From assembly GCF_042242105.1 (NCBI RefSeq), contig NC_092012.1, positions 16,498,543 through 16,562,542 of the forward strand: a stretch of DNA of 64,000 nt. The letters are read 5' to 3'. The position numbers were made by a program, and so were the translations under genes. Positions 46,435 through 60,032 of this stretch are shown one piece after another; within the stretch, counting starts at the first letter, position 1, and every line of letters starts with the position of its first letter. The DNA is from Pempheris klunzingeri (lineage: Eukaryota; Chordata; Actinopteri; Acropomatiformes; Pempheridae). The notes below the pieces were generated by a model, which worked only from the letters and a program-made list of their open reading frames with translations, was not told where the DNA came from and did not search any database.

Positions 46435-46463
46435 GCACTTCCGCATTCACACTTACTTCCGAT
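46435..46463. promoter_or_regulatory. Two ETS-like sites in the pigb promoter region
   Basis: GCACTTCCGC (46435-46444) and ACTTCCGAT (about 46455-46463) contain the ETS core TTCCG. They lie about 250 bp upstream of the pigb ATG, where a housekeeping promoter is expected. The transcription start itself is not defined. Confidence 0.35.
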
Positions 46464-46541
46464 GCTGTTTCTTTCAAAATAAAAGCTCTGCATATAATGA
46501 GCCGCTATAATGGCAGCTTCCAGCCTCAATGTGACACTACT

Positions 46542-46553
46542 GCCATCTGCTGG
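46542..46553 (-). promoter_or_regulatory. CTCF-like motif, reverse orientation
   Basis: GCCATCTGCTGG is the reverse complement of a 12/12 match to the CTCF core CCASYAGRKGGC. It lies about 360 bp upstream of the pigb start. A single core match occurs by chance in long sequence, so occupancy is only a suggestion. Confidence 0.4.
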
Positions 46554-47280
46554 ACTCCCGCACTGTCCGGAGTGACAGATTTATTTCCTATTACTCTAGT
46601 TCACTGTATGAAGCTAACCAAGCATTACCTGAGCTGTCACAGTCCAGTTTGCCCTTCAATGCTGTTAGCCTTCATCTTTCCATTCCCTCCATCATGTCCT
46701 TTCTCTCTGATACATATTTCCTGCATTTTACAATCACATGTTCTGCTGACAGCATTCACAGAGACTGGTTGGATATTTCAGTACAATCACATTACTGTGT
46801 CCTGTTCTTAACCTGGTCATTATTACTTTCTCCTTTGTATTTCCAAAGTTTTTACAAACTGCACAATCAATCAATTAATCAAGAAAACAACCAGCAGATT
46901 AATCTATAATGTTAATCAGTAGTGAGGTCCTATACAAAATAGTTAAAATAAGCTCCAGTTTAACCAACAATAAGAGTGAAATCCTGCTTTTATATTAATG
47001 CCTCAGTAATAAAAATCTAACGATTGATTATATACCAGTACAACAGTCTCAGACACTCTCAGACATTTTTACACTGATTTCCTTAAGTAATGTTCCTGAT
47101 TATACTAAAATACTTTTGCATTAACATTGATTATTTAGCATTCAACATTTTCTATACAGTAATATTGTAGGCTACTTAATATTTGTACTTAAGTAAAAGA
47201 TGTGAATACTTCCTACACCACTGCTTAAATGATTGAAGTATCGATCACTAACCGTGATCAGTGTACTGGGAGCTGTGTCT
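46554..47280. other. pigb–pigbos1 intergenic DNA
   Basis: Between the two CTCF-like motifs the DNA is AT-rich, with no convincing ORF, RNA gene or repeat family. The open frame at 46386-46811 has no recognisable protein features. Confidence 0.4.
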
Positions 47281-47287
47281 GACCTCT

Positions 47288-47299
47288 CCACTAGGTGGC
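47288..47299 (+). promoter_or_regulatory. CTCF-like motif, forward orientation
   Basis: CCACTAGGTGGC is a 12/12 match to the CTCF core CCASYAGRKGGC, located immediately before the probable pigbos1 first exon. With the reverse motif at 46542 it forms a divergent pair 735 bp apart between the pigb and pigbos1 promoters. Confidence 0.45.
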
Positions 47300-47329
47300 G
47301 GACTGCAGCTGTTTGCTGCTCCACCAGAA

Positions 47330-47470
47330 TAGAGAGTAGAAGAAGAAGTCCAGCCTGCTTCGTGTAAGTCTCCTCTGAGTCCTTGTGGTTGTGTCTTGTG
47401 TTTTTAACTTTCTGTTCTTCTGTCTGTGTGTGTTTGGTGATTTCAGACACTTCGACCAAACGTCTTCCTC
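47330..47470 (+). other. pigbos1: Probable non-coding first exon of pigbos1 (limits uncertain)
   Basis: Two donor candidates, CTTC|GTGTAAG near 47360 and CCTCG|GTGAGTT near 47470, lie upstream of the acceptor CTCTTTCAG at 48563. Which is used, and the 5' end, cannot be decided by eye. Confidence 0.4.
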
Positions 47471-48608
47471 GGTGAGTTTTGACTGTGACAGAGAAACACC
47501 TCTAAACTAGATAAAATGTCATGTTTTGGTTGGATTCAGGTGGAGAACTGTGAAACTGATCGACGCTATTTTGTCCTCATATCCGGTACGAGTCTTTCAA
47601 AATAAAGTTGCATCGTCTCCAGTTAATTCTCTCTGGAAAATGTTTTCAAGTCCTGGAGAAGACCGCCTTTGTACTGCATATATGACCATAGAAATACAAC
47701 ATTTTGGCAGTCTATTGATTCTATTGAGTTCATACTGATTGGCCGATTGATTAAAGCATATATCCAATGTAAAATATCAATGTTTGATAAATGACTTCAT
47801 CCTTGTACCTGTCAATATTCACATTTATATTTATCTGCTCAATGCAGCCATCAAGCATTGTGTGTCTAGGCTTGTCTCATCTAATTTAACGTGATACAAA
47901 TGCATTAAATAAGTAAATCCCCATTTAGCCTCTGTGTTACGTACTCAGCGGTGGACTCCTAGTGATGGCTGTCAGATAGCAGAAGATGAAAGGACATTGT
48001 TCAGTTTTCAGCCTCATCTTCAATCCTTGGATTATAATGATGCACATCTTGGACTAATCTTTAAGAGAAGAAGCACCAGTTTCTCGTTCAGTTCTTGTTA
48101 AAATCTTGCCGAGGGGGGTATGGAAGGTGCTAAAATTCATTCTAGCTCTAATGTAACTATGTCTCTGTGTGTTTAGCTGTTTGCAAGCCTACAGGTTCAC
48201 TGTTCACTGCTCTTAACTTAAAAAAAAGCATCAGACTTTGTGGATTGAACGTGACCTCTGACTTAAGCATTTCTCATGCGAATGTGGGAACATGAGGAGG
48301 GATCCTGTGGCTGCTCAGGGATTAAGAATATCATTTTGAAAATGTTGAAATGTAGGCAGAAATACTACGTGGTGGCTCTGGATATGGTGCTAAAACATTA
48401 AGAGTGGTCCGGCACAGCCAGCAGCTAAGTTATGTCTAAAATTTTACAAGAACGTGTAACATTCAACAGACGACGGGAGATGCAAAAGGATTTATAAAAA
48501 GACTCTTAGAGTCTTAAAGTGTTTTGCTAAAGTGTCTTTGATAACATCACTGTTCTCTTTCAGGATCATCGTGTGTCTCAACATTGGGACTCCCCATTTA
48601 AAGAAGCC

Positions 48609-48776
48609 ATGTTTCGAAAAAGATTACCCTTCTCACAGATAGTGCTGGCCACGGTGCTTGGAGTTAGCAGTGGGATTTATATCTACAAACCTTGTTTTGA
48701 GCCGGTGTGGAAGACCTCAGAACAGCAAAACCAGGATGTGCCAAAGAAACAGGATGGCGTGGACTCGAATAATTAA
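48609..48776 (+). CDS. pigbos1: PIGBOS1 mitochondrial microprotein, 55 aa
   Basis: The frame starts MFRKRLPFSQIVLATVLGVS and ends DSNN, all in one exon that begins at 48564 after CTCTTTCAG. The human PIGBOS1 microprotein is 54 aa. Shared features are MFR plus a basic residue, the hydrophobic helix with ATVLG (~9-27), GIYIYKP followed by FE, and a polar C-terminal tail. By family knowledge it sits in the mitochondrial outer membrane, contacts the ER protein CLCC1 and tunes the unfolded protein response. ATG 48609 is the first ATG of this exon, so the leader is clean there. Position also fits: it is divergent from pigb and upstream of rab27a, as in human. The polyA signal is at 49048. Confidence 0.9.
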   Translation: MFRKRLPFSQIVLATVLGVSSGIYIYKPCFEPVWKTSEQQNQDVPKKQDGVDSNN

Positions 48777-49047
48777 TCACCCCCATGAAATACGTCACAG
48801 ACAGAAGCCAAATTAAGAGCTACACCAGAGGCTGCTGGACTGTCAGAGCTGGAGGCTGAAACAAGACCAGCGTGGATGAATGCATACCTCTATGTATGAC
48901 CGTTAACTAAAGTGACCAGTGTCAAAGCTTCACTTGTCATTACGCATCTGTTTTCATTTCCAAAGCGTACAATGTGAAGTTGTTTTCATCTGGTGTCTTT
49001 TTGCCGTACACCCACTCTTAATGCTGTATGTAAAATGTAATTTATTG

Positions 49048-49053
49048 AATAAA
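49048..49053 (+). terminator. pigbos1 polyadenylation signal
   Basis: AATAAA about 270 bases after the pigbos1 stop codon, in an AT-rich context. No intervening canonical signal was seen. Confidence 0.6.
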
Positions 49054-49866
49054 TAGATACATGTTTGTGATCCAAAAAAAGCATCATCTCAGAAGCTCTG
49101 AGCATAAATGTTTTCAGACACGACTAGAAGTGCTGTGAAGTCCCTCTACTGGCCCTTAGAGACTGGTGTTCATTCTACAGACCATGTTTTGTACAAGTGC
49201 CAAACTTTAAAGTATTTAGCCATGGGCACCTTTGCCAGATTCACAGTTGTTTTTTTTCCCACAGGGATTAACATTTTCACAGAAAAGGAGGTCTGTAGTT
49301 CACACGAGCCTTTATAAGATAATTGTGTTTTCATTTAATGCAGATTTTTAAACCCACCACCTACAACTGTAAATCAAATATATTGGAGTCGAAGTATAAA
49401 GAAGCGTAAAATGGAAATACTAAAGTAAATTGTATCTACTTGAGCAAATGTAGCCGTGGTTGAAGCAGAGCTCACATCTTTTGCTTTACTTGGTAAAAAG
49501 AGGCAATAACATAGTGGGGAAATGCTGTGTTACAGAAAAAGTCCTGCTCTCAACTAGTTGAATACAAAGTGTTAACATCATAATACCCAAGGTAAAAATA
49601 CTTATCATGCAGGATGGTTCATTTAATTATAATGTACATTATTAGATTATGATTATGTATTAATGCTAGTGGGGTTCATTTTAATTATACACTAAAGTAT
49701 CTTTACGCGTATCTTCTGCAAAGAAACTAGTATAATTAAATAGATGAAGTGATTTAAGAGGTAGGCTACGACATTTCCCTTAGAAATGTAGTGGAGTCAA
49801 AGTGTAAAATAACTTAAAATAGTTAAAGTGAACTAGCTGCAAGTTATGTGAAGGCTGTTTCCCTCC
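49054..49866. other. Gene-free interval between pigbos1 and the minisatellite
   Basis: AT-rich sequence with no ORF worth calling. A weaker CTCF-like core (11/12, reverse) is at about 49141-49152. From about 49826 the sequence begins to resemble degenerate units of the adjoining minisatellite (GTTAAAGTGAACTAGCTG). Confidence 0.4.
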
Positions 49867-50642
49867 AGTTAACTAGCTGTGGTAAAGTAAAGGCTGACGT
49901 TTCTCTTTAGTTAACTAGTTGTAGTAAAGTAAAGGCGAATTTTCCCCTTTAGTTAACTAGTTGTGGTAAGGTAAAGGCTAATGTCTCTCTTTAGTTAACT
50001 AGTTGTAGTAAGGTAAAGGCCAGTGTCTCTCTTTAGTTAACTAGTTGTGGTAAGGTAAAGGCTAGTGTCTCTCTTTAGTTAACTAGTTGTGGTAAGGTAA
50101 AGGCTAATGTCTCTCTTTAGTTAACTAGTTGTAGTAAGGTAAAGGCTAGTGTCTCTCTTTAGTTAACTAGTTGTGGTAAGGTAAAGGCTAGTGTCTCTCT
50201 TTAGTTAACTAGTTGTAGTAAGGTAAAGGCTAGTGTCTCTCTTTAGTTAACTAGTTGTGGTAAGGTAAAGGCTAGTGTCTCTTTAGTTAACTAGTTGTAG
50301 TAAGGTAAAGGCTAGTGTCTCTCTTTAGTTAACTAGTTGTGGTAAGGTAAAGGCTAGTGTCTCTCTTTAGTTAACTAGTCGTGGTAAGGTAAAGGCTAGT
50401 GTCTCTCTTTAGTTAACTAGTTGTAGTAAGGTAAATGCTAGTGTCTCTCTTTAGTTAACTAGTTGTGGTAAGGTAAAGGCTAGTGTCTCTTTAGTTAACT
50501 AGTTGTGGTAAGGTAAAGGCTAGTGTCTCTTTAGTTAACTAGTCGTGGTAAGGTAAAGGCTAGTGTCTCTCTTTAGTTAACTAGTTGTAGTAAGGTAAAG
50601 GCTAGTGTCTCTCTTTAGTTAACTAGTTGTGGTAAGGTAATG
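49867..50642 (+). repeat. 42-bp minisatellite, about 18-19 units, upstream of rab27a exon 1
   Basis: The unit is about 42 bp, containing TTAGTTAACTAGTTGTGGTA then AGGTAAAGGCTAGTGTCTCT. Three or so units are 38 bp because one CTCT is missing. Alternate units tend to carry TTGTGG or TTGTAG, hinting at an 84-bp higher-order unit. The left-most units are degenerate and the right-most nearly identical. The array stops in unique GC-rich sequence at about 50643. Confidence 0.95.
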
Positions 50643-50871
50643 GCCGCAGGCTCCGTGAGGAGGAGCTGTTTCTCAGCAGCACACTAACCAGGAAAGTGAA
50701 GGAGGTGTTCAGTGTTAATGAAGCTGGTCTCATGTCGGCTCACTTGATGGGTCAGAGACGGCGGAGAAAGTAAAGTCCTTATTTATCCACCTTTCGGAAA
50801 AGTCTTTCACGGCCCCTGACAGCCAACATCTAAACACCAGGACCGAGAGCAGCAGCGAGGCCCCGGGGCTG
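50643..50871 (+). other. rab27a: Probable rab27a promoter and non-coding first exon
   Basis: GC-rich unique sequence with several CpGs ends at CCCCGGGGCTG|GTAAGC, a good donor with its last exon base at 50871. The next rab27a acceptor is TGTTTCAG at 56949, sixteen bases before the coding start. The transcription start is not defined. Confidence 0.5.
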
Positions 50872-53800
50872 GTAAGCACTTACATTTGTTTCCAGGAAAT
50901 GTCAGCCGGAGAAATCAGTCTGTAGCATCTGTCAACAGTTAGCGAGGGGTGGAAAAGTTTATTTTAACTTCAAGTCTGTCGTTTATCTGCCTGAAAAACA
51001 GACTAACTGCCTACAAACTGCTCCTCTAATCCACCCTCACACAACCATCGACAGTTGGCGTCGGGAAACATTTCTACACCTGCCTTATCCTCTTTTCAGA
51101 GGCGCTAGCTTTTCCCACACTCGCCTGAAAGCTGCTTCAGACCGACGCCACTGTTTAAAAGTTAAAGTTAGACACCGGTTTCTCCGAGCAGGACTCCAAA
51201 CTACGGACATTTATCACAGCTATGAGACATGTTGGGACCCATATGTTGGGCTGCAACATGTCTGACGGAGGAAGCTGGGAGGATGGCACCCACTGCAGCC
51301 TTCATGGCAAAAATCCATATTAAGTAGTAAAGAGGTGATAATTTATGAGCCGAGAGGCCGCTTGGCCACATGAGGACCGGCTGAGGGTCATTACATTTTG
51401 TGGTGGTTCCAGTTAATCGATCTGGGTGTTACTTTGTTGGTGTCTGAGCTTCATGTGCCTCAACACTGCCTGGTGCTGCTGCTGCGGCACAGAAATCCTC
51501 ACAAGGTATTTTAATGACTTCAGAAAGTTACCAGCTTTTAAAGATGCTTTTTTATTCTCAGTTGCACATCATTATGGTGCCACATTTTGGGCTGCACCCT
51601 TTTAAGTTTATGGTCTGTACATATCCGGAGTTTCCCAAGGAGGTGGCTGCTGCCTCTGTGTTGGACAGCTGCCCAGGGTGGGTCTTCCACCTCCCTGACA
51701 AATGATTAAAGCTGATTTTTGTTTGCTGCTGCTCATGGTTGGTAGCACTTCCCTGGCAAACACAGCCACCAGGTCAACTCCCACTACAGATACTAAGGTA
51801 GAGCTCTTAGTTTCTCCACCTCCGCTTTATTTAATCTTTATCTAAATAGGAAAGTTACATTGAGATTATAAACCTCAAAGAGAAGAGAGTCCTGGCTAAA
51901 ATATGCAGAAATAACAAGGCATTTCAGACAAATAAAGAAAGACGTGTGACAAAAACATGCCTGAAAAAAAATCAGAATTAAACAGAAATGCAATGATATC
52001 ATGAATAAAATTTCTAGAATCATACAAAAGATGTAATCAACCTAAAATCACCTTAAACCCTCCAAAGAGCTGTCAGGCAACACCCAACATCCAGAAGTTT
52101 CTCACACTCACATCAGTTAATACATGAATTGTGTTTATTAAGTAACTTTGCAAATGTCCAGTAAGGTTATAAAGAACTTTTTAAAAGAAGACCATTTAAT
52201 TGTTATTGTTTTTTCTAATAGGGATGCACTCAAGGCTGATTTAACTGGCTGTGCTGAGGAGACATGCTGACCCCTGCACTTTCAGTGTGTTAGTTATTAG
52301 TTTGTGGTAAATGAACTGTGACTTTTTTATTAGTAAATTGCACCATGTAACCACGATATATATACTGAAATAATAAATGTTTTGAATCTAGATGTTAAGT
52401 CTGGGCCTCTCTAAAAGATGGGGCCTCAAGATTGGGCAACACTGCAGCTGTTTAAGGCCCTTATCGTTACCTATAATTATATGCAGTAGCAATTAGTTAC
52501 ATTATCAGACACTAATTGCCAGTTGCTGAGCATGAAGGTTGCCTGCTTTGACCGGTTGGTAGCACGGCCCTGGATGCACTGATGATCAGACACATGTATT
52601 GGTTTTCGGCACCGATATCGATCTTAATAAGTGGATCTGGTGTCAGGCAGATGTGACTAATTTACACTGATTATTGTTTCACTGTCAGTGCCATTGTGAC
52701 ATTCACTCTTTGCCATCAGTTACAGTAATTCACTCACAGTGAGCTGCCAGCTACATTTATAAGATCTGCTTCTGGCATAAGATGGTGTTAAATTGTCACT
52801 GTGAAACACTTAATAGATAGTGTAAGATATCAGGATCATTTTAAGCGTTTTCTGCTTTCTAATTTGTGTCAACTGGCAGACTTACATTAAAAAGAAAACG
52901 TAAATATTTTAGTTCAGCAAATAGCGTCAAAAGAAAATAGTTGCTGATGCGCTCAATACGCCTATTTTCCCATCAATTAAGAATAATAACCACACTTCCA
53001 CACCATCCTGTCACAACGTGTCAGCTGTCAGTTATACGTAGCTGCTGGTTCTGTACAAGACAAAATAGTTTTTGTTGTTGTTAATGACACCAGTAAATTT
53101 GGTTAAGAGACGCACCACACTTGGCTTTGGGCAGCCATTTAACTGCTGCTTGTGGAGGTTTCTGCTGAAGTGAGGACTTGTATTATGTGACGACTTAATC
53201 TTGTAGCACAACAGAGCCTCGCTTGTTGTCTGTTAAAAGGTTTTGGGAAACATGAGACTGTCAAATGTTATTTCTTACGAACCCAAATTAGTTTCTCTTG
53301 CACAAGTTCTAAGGCAGAAAGGGTGATAAAGGAAAGTTAATATATTAAGACGGTAATCGGCAGACCACTTAATCGCAGGCAGAGATCAGTGCTGAAGAAG
53401 TCTCAGAGAGGTCTTCCTCACTCCCTCTCTTTTCCACCTGTTTGATGTGAAACCGCTGTCACCATGTTTCATTTGGAGATGTTTACATCCAGCAGAGCAG
53501 GACACTACTGTTTTAGAGAGGTTTATGTGAGGTACTAATGGGAAAAGACATGTTGTTCTTTTTGATTGTTTATTGCACTTAGTGTTTTCTTGCAGAGCGC
53601 GGCGGAAGATCACACTTTGCCATCAGAGCTCGCTTCCTTTTCACAGCTGCGGTAGGACTGGGAAGTGTAATGACATAGAAATGGCCTTGAAATTTTTGGT
53701 TTTAGCGCAGCTTTGTATATCATGCATGGACATTTGCGCTCTTTTCATTAATACTTTTGCTTTGCTATTATTCTACTATTTCTTGTTTTCAATTGGTGCT

Positions 53801-56800
53801 CAATAAGCCTGAGTCGTCTGATCAGCCTGATAATAATCTGCAGAAATTTGCTGACATAATGTGCATCTCCCGCGGTGTGGTTTAGCTTGACTGTCTTGAC
53901 TTCTGTGACCTGTTTTCACTGAAACAAACATCATACAATGACTCAAGTTTTTCTCTCAGCGCTTTTGATGACGATGTCAGTAGGCAATATGGCTGTTTTT
54001 TAAATTGAAGTATATTAAAATGTATAAATAGACCCTTTTCCACAGCAGACACTTTAACTTGTCATAGCAGGGAAAGTACACGTAGTATTAAACATATTAA
54101 TGTAAATGGGATGCACATGTTGTTTTTTTTATTGGATAGAGAGAGTCAGGAAAGGCAGAGAAAAGGGGGCTGACATGCAGCAAAAGGCGCAGGCCTGACT
54201 GGACTCGAACCTGAGCCGCTGTGGTAAGGACTCGGCCTTAAAACATGCTTGTGCTATACCAGAACTACTGGGGCGCCCTGATGCAGTCATAATTTAATAT
54301 TATGCCTCTGCTTGTCCTGCTATAACCAGTCAAAATGTCTGCTGTGGAAAAGGTCTACTGCGGCCATGCAGTTGCCAGTTTAATGGGTACATTCAGCTAA
54401 AACTAATGCTGTCTACAGGAGAGGAGGTGTTGATTGATTAACATTGATTAACACTGAACAAAATGGAGCAAAGTCATTGCTGCTCACACTTTAGCAGCGA
54501 TACTGTAGTTTCTCAGTGGGCTTCATCGCTTAAAGAGCATATTTATAGCCAACATGTGGCTTACTAATAGCTACATCTTATTTATTTTATCCATAACAGA
54601 GGGAGGTTGGAATATTAAAGGTGTGTAAATAATATGATGATTATAAGGAGCTTTACGACATATCATGAGACCATATGATGAAAAATCAGCACTAAAGAGT
54701 AAAAAAATTGAAGCAAAAACTAAAAGACTTTAACCTAAGCTTATTTAGCAGCCCTGATGGAAAGGTCTGTGACTTTTAAAAGTTATAAATAAAATGTTAT
54801 TTATAACTTTGAACCTACTTGAGTCAAAACAGGCCCACGACCAAGAATGTGGAGTTCATACTTCTGGGGCTCGGTGATCTTTGCTCACCGTTTTTGGCCA
54901 CATCAGAGCTTGGAGTACCTGTTTTCCATCACAGTGAATTTATCATGGATCTTGATTTTGCACGAGACCTTAAGCTGCTTATGGCTCTAGATGAAAGTCT
55001 CACCGGGAGTTTTCACTGAAAGAATGCAGGACTTGTCTGAGCACTTTTCTACGCACTGGTCATATGATACACCTGCGCTTTCTTTTAAATGTTTTGACCG
55101 TAATTAGTCGACCATGTCAAGTGAAAATGTTCCATCCGGTAGATATTGTAGTGTGCTTCTAATTCTCATTGTGCAAGTGTAATATTTGCCTCTACACTTG
55201 ATTAAAATCAACAGGCTACTAATCTGCAGAGACAAACTGTAACTACTTTCTTGCCATAGTGACAGTGAGTAGACAGAAACTTGAGTGTTTTGGTGTGTGT
55301 CTGTGGCTGGAGACGGAGAGAGGAATTAAAAATGCTTCCTTTCACTGTGTCAGCAAGATTAAACTGCTCTTTCGTTACACACATTAGCCCACAGAGCCAC
55401 CAACTGTAATCAACGCCTGGAGGGCTTGCATAATATTGAAAAAGTACAAAAGAAGTTTCTCCATTTCTCCCTCCAGCATTGACTGTAAATAAAACTGCAC
55501 GGTATAGGAGCCTTATGGAGGTGGAGCCGATCCTGCTTCTTCTGTTACATGTAAAATGTGTGGGGAAAAAAAAGATTATTAATCGTGCAGGCACGATTAA
55601 TAGTTGTCAAGCTGAGCTGACATGCTGTCAGTGACACATTTTCACTGGTCCTTTAGATTACAGCTGAAAGGGATTTCCACATAAAAACAGTTGTAACACT
55701 TTGTACATTTTGTCAGCGAAAGGTTGTATGGCAGAAAAGGAAACACTGACAGGACAAATGTAGTTTTTTTGTTGTCAGTTTGGTTTGGTGAACATGTTTA
55801 GCTCCTTGTCAATACATTGTATACACACTGTTTGCATGGGAAGAGCCCAACCCAGGCTGTGCGGCTTGTTTAACCAATGTAATGGGCTCAATTGACCTGA
55901 ATGTAGTTACACAAATCTTAAAGTCGGCGTCAGTAGTAGAACATGATCCTCATGTAAGGTTGCGTCAGAAAACCAGCAAAAACAAACGTGATCGTTTTTA
56001 TGGCCATTCTCAGTTTACCTGCACCAGAGTGAGCATGGTATTCATGTTAAGATGATAGCCAGTGCTGCAGTTAAATGTTAATTACATACTGTTAAATCAA
56101 TCAGTTGGACCGGAAGGACAACAGACCAAATGGCAATAGCAGAAGTGAGGGCTGACCTGTGTGGGGTTGATAGAGCACCATGAGCAGACTGAAGGAATCA
56201 GCACCTCCAAACTGCATCACCTTCACTCTGCACGGGAATTTGTTAATTCCCCACAGTATAAGATGCTCAGCCTAAATGATCTCTCACAGCCTCAGAGGGT
56301 CGTGGTCCACCCACACAGGTGTTTTCATGTGAGTTCCCAGATTACACCTTGTTTCAGGACTGTGCGGGTCTTTTTAAAAACGGGCAACAAATATACAGTT
56401 TAGCTGGGCAATATAGTTTTTACCAAATGTTACTCAAACGGGAGTAAATTGCGCACTGTTTTTTCAGTGTCAGATCAATACACATTTGCTGTGCAAGTCA
56501 GTATGAACAGCAGCACGACAGTATATGGAGGACTGTCTTAAGATAAACTACAGTGCTCATCCTAATAGTGGAACATGTCCTCATGGCTCATTGATGTGTT
56601 TTTAATAAATTTCAGACAAAAAGACAATAAAAAAAAACACTTGCTTGTTGGAAGAATTAATAGTTGGTTTTTGTTTTATAATGGGATTTACTGACAGTGA
56701 GAACAGATATGTTATACTACCAGGCTTGTCCTTGTAGATATCAAAAGATTCATGCATTTTAGCGGTTCTCTGGTGTGGGGGTTTGGGTTCAGGAATAGAT

Positions 56801-56949
56801 TGCTTGTCACCATGGACATGATCTTTGTCAGCCTTACAATTGTTTCATTTCGGGGGATGGAAAAAGACAAACCACCACTTCGTTTGGAGACTTGTGTCTT
56901 CATCCAATAGAGTGATTGTTGATTGAGTTATTTTGTTTGTGTGTTTCAG
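50872..56949 (+). other. rab27a intron 1 (about 6.1 kb)
   Basis: Apart from the SINE at 54121-54278 I see no confident feature. Several open frames of 60-130 codons exist on both strands, but they lack splice context, conserved motifs or protein-like composition. Alternative 5' UTR exons of rab27a could be hidden here. Confidence 0.45.
54121..54278 (-). mobile_element. tRNA-derived SINE
   Basis: Read on the minus strand it starts GGGCGCCCCAGTAGTTCTGG, has an A-box-like TAGTTCTGGTATAGC, then a B-box GGTTCGAGTCC (54211-54201), and continues into a GCTGCATGTCAGCCCCCTTT body. It ends in an A/T-rich tail. The Pol III boxes, the tRNA-like 5' part and the unrelated 3' body are characteristic of fish tRNA-SINEs. 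The family name is not assigned. Confidence 0.7.
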
Positions 56950-56956
56950 AAATTAA

Positions 56957-60032
<3,076 letters not shown>

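Noticed and set aside
46386..46811. 141-codon frame between pigb and pigbos1
   Set aside because: It covers the pigb promoter and CTCF-like motif. The composition is Ser/Cys/Phe-rich as expected for random AT-rich DNA, and there is no recognised domain.
54201..54211. Possible tRNA gene (B-box match)
   Set aside because: The flanking sequence does not fold as a cloverleaf, and a non-tRNA body follows. A tRNA-derived SINE explains it better.
55208..55594. 128-codon frame on the minus strand in rab27a intron 1
   Set aside because: No recognised domain, no splice partners, composition not protein-like. It could be a transposon remnant, but nothing supports that.
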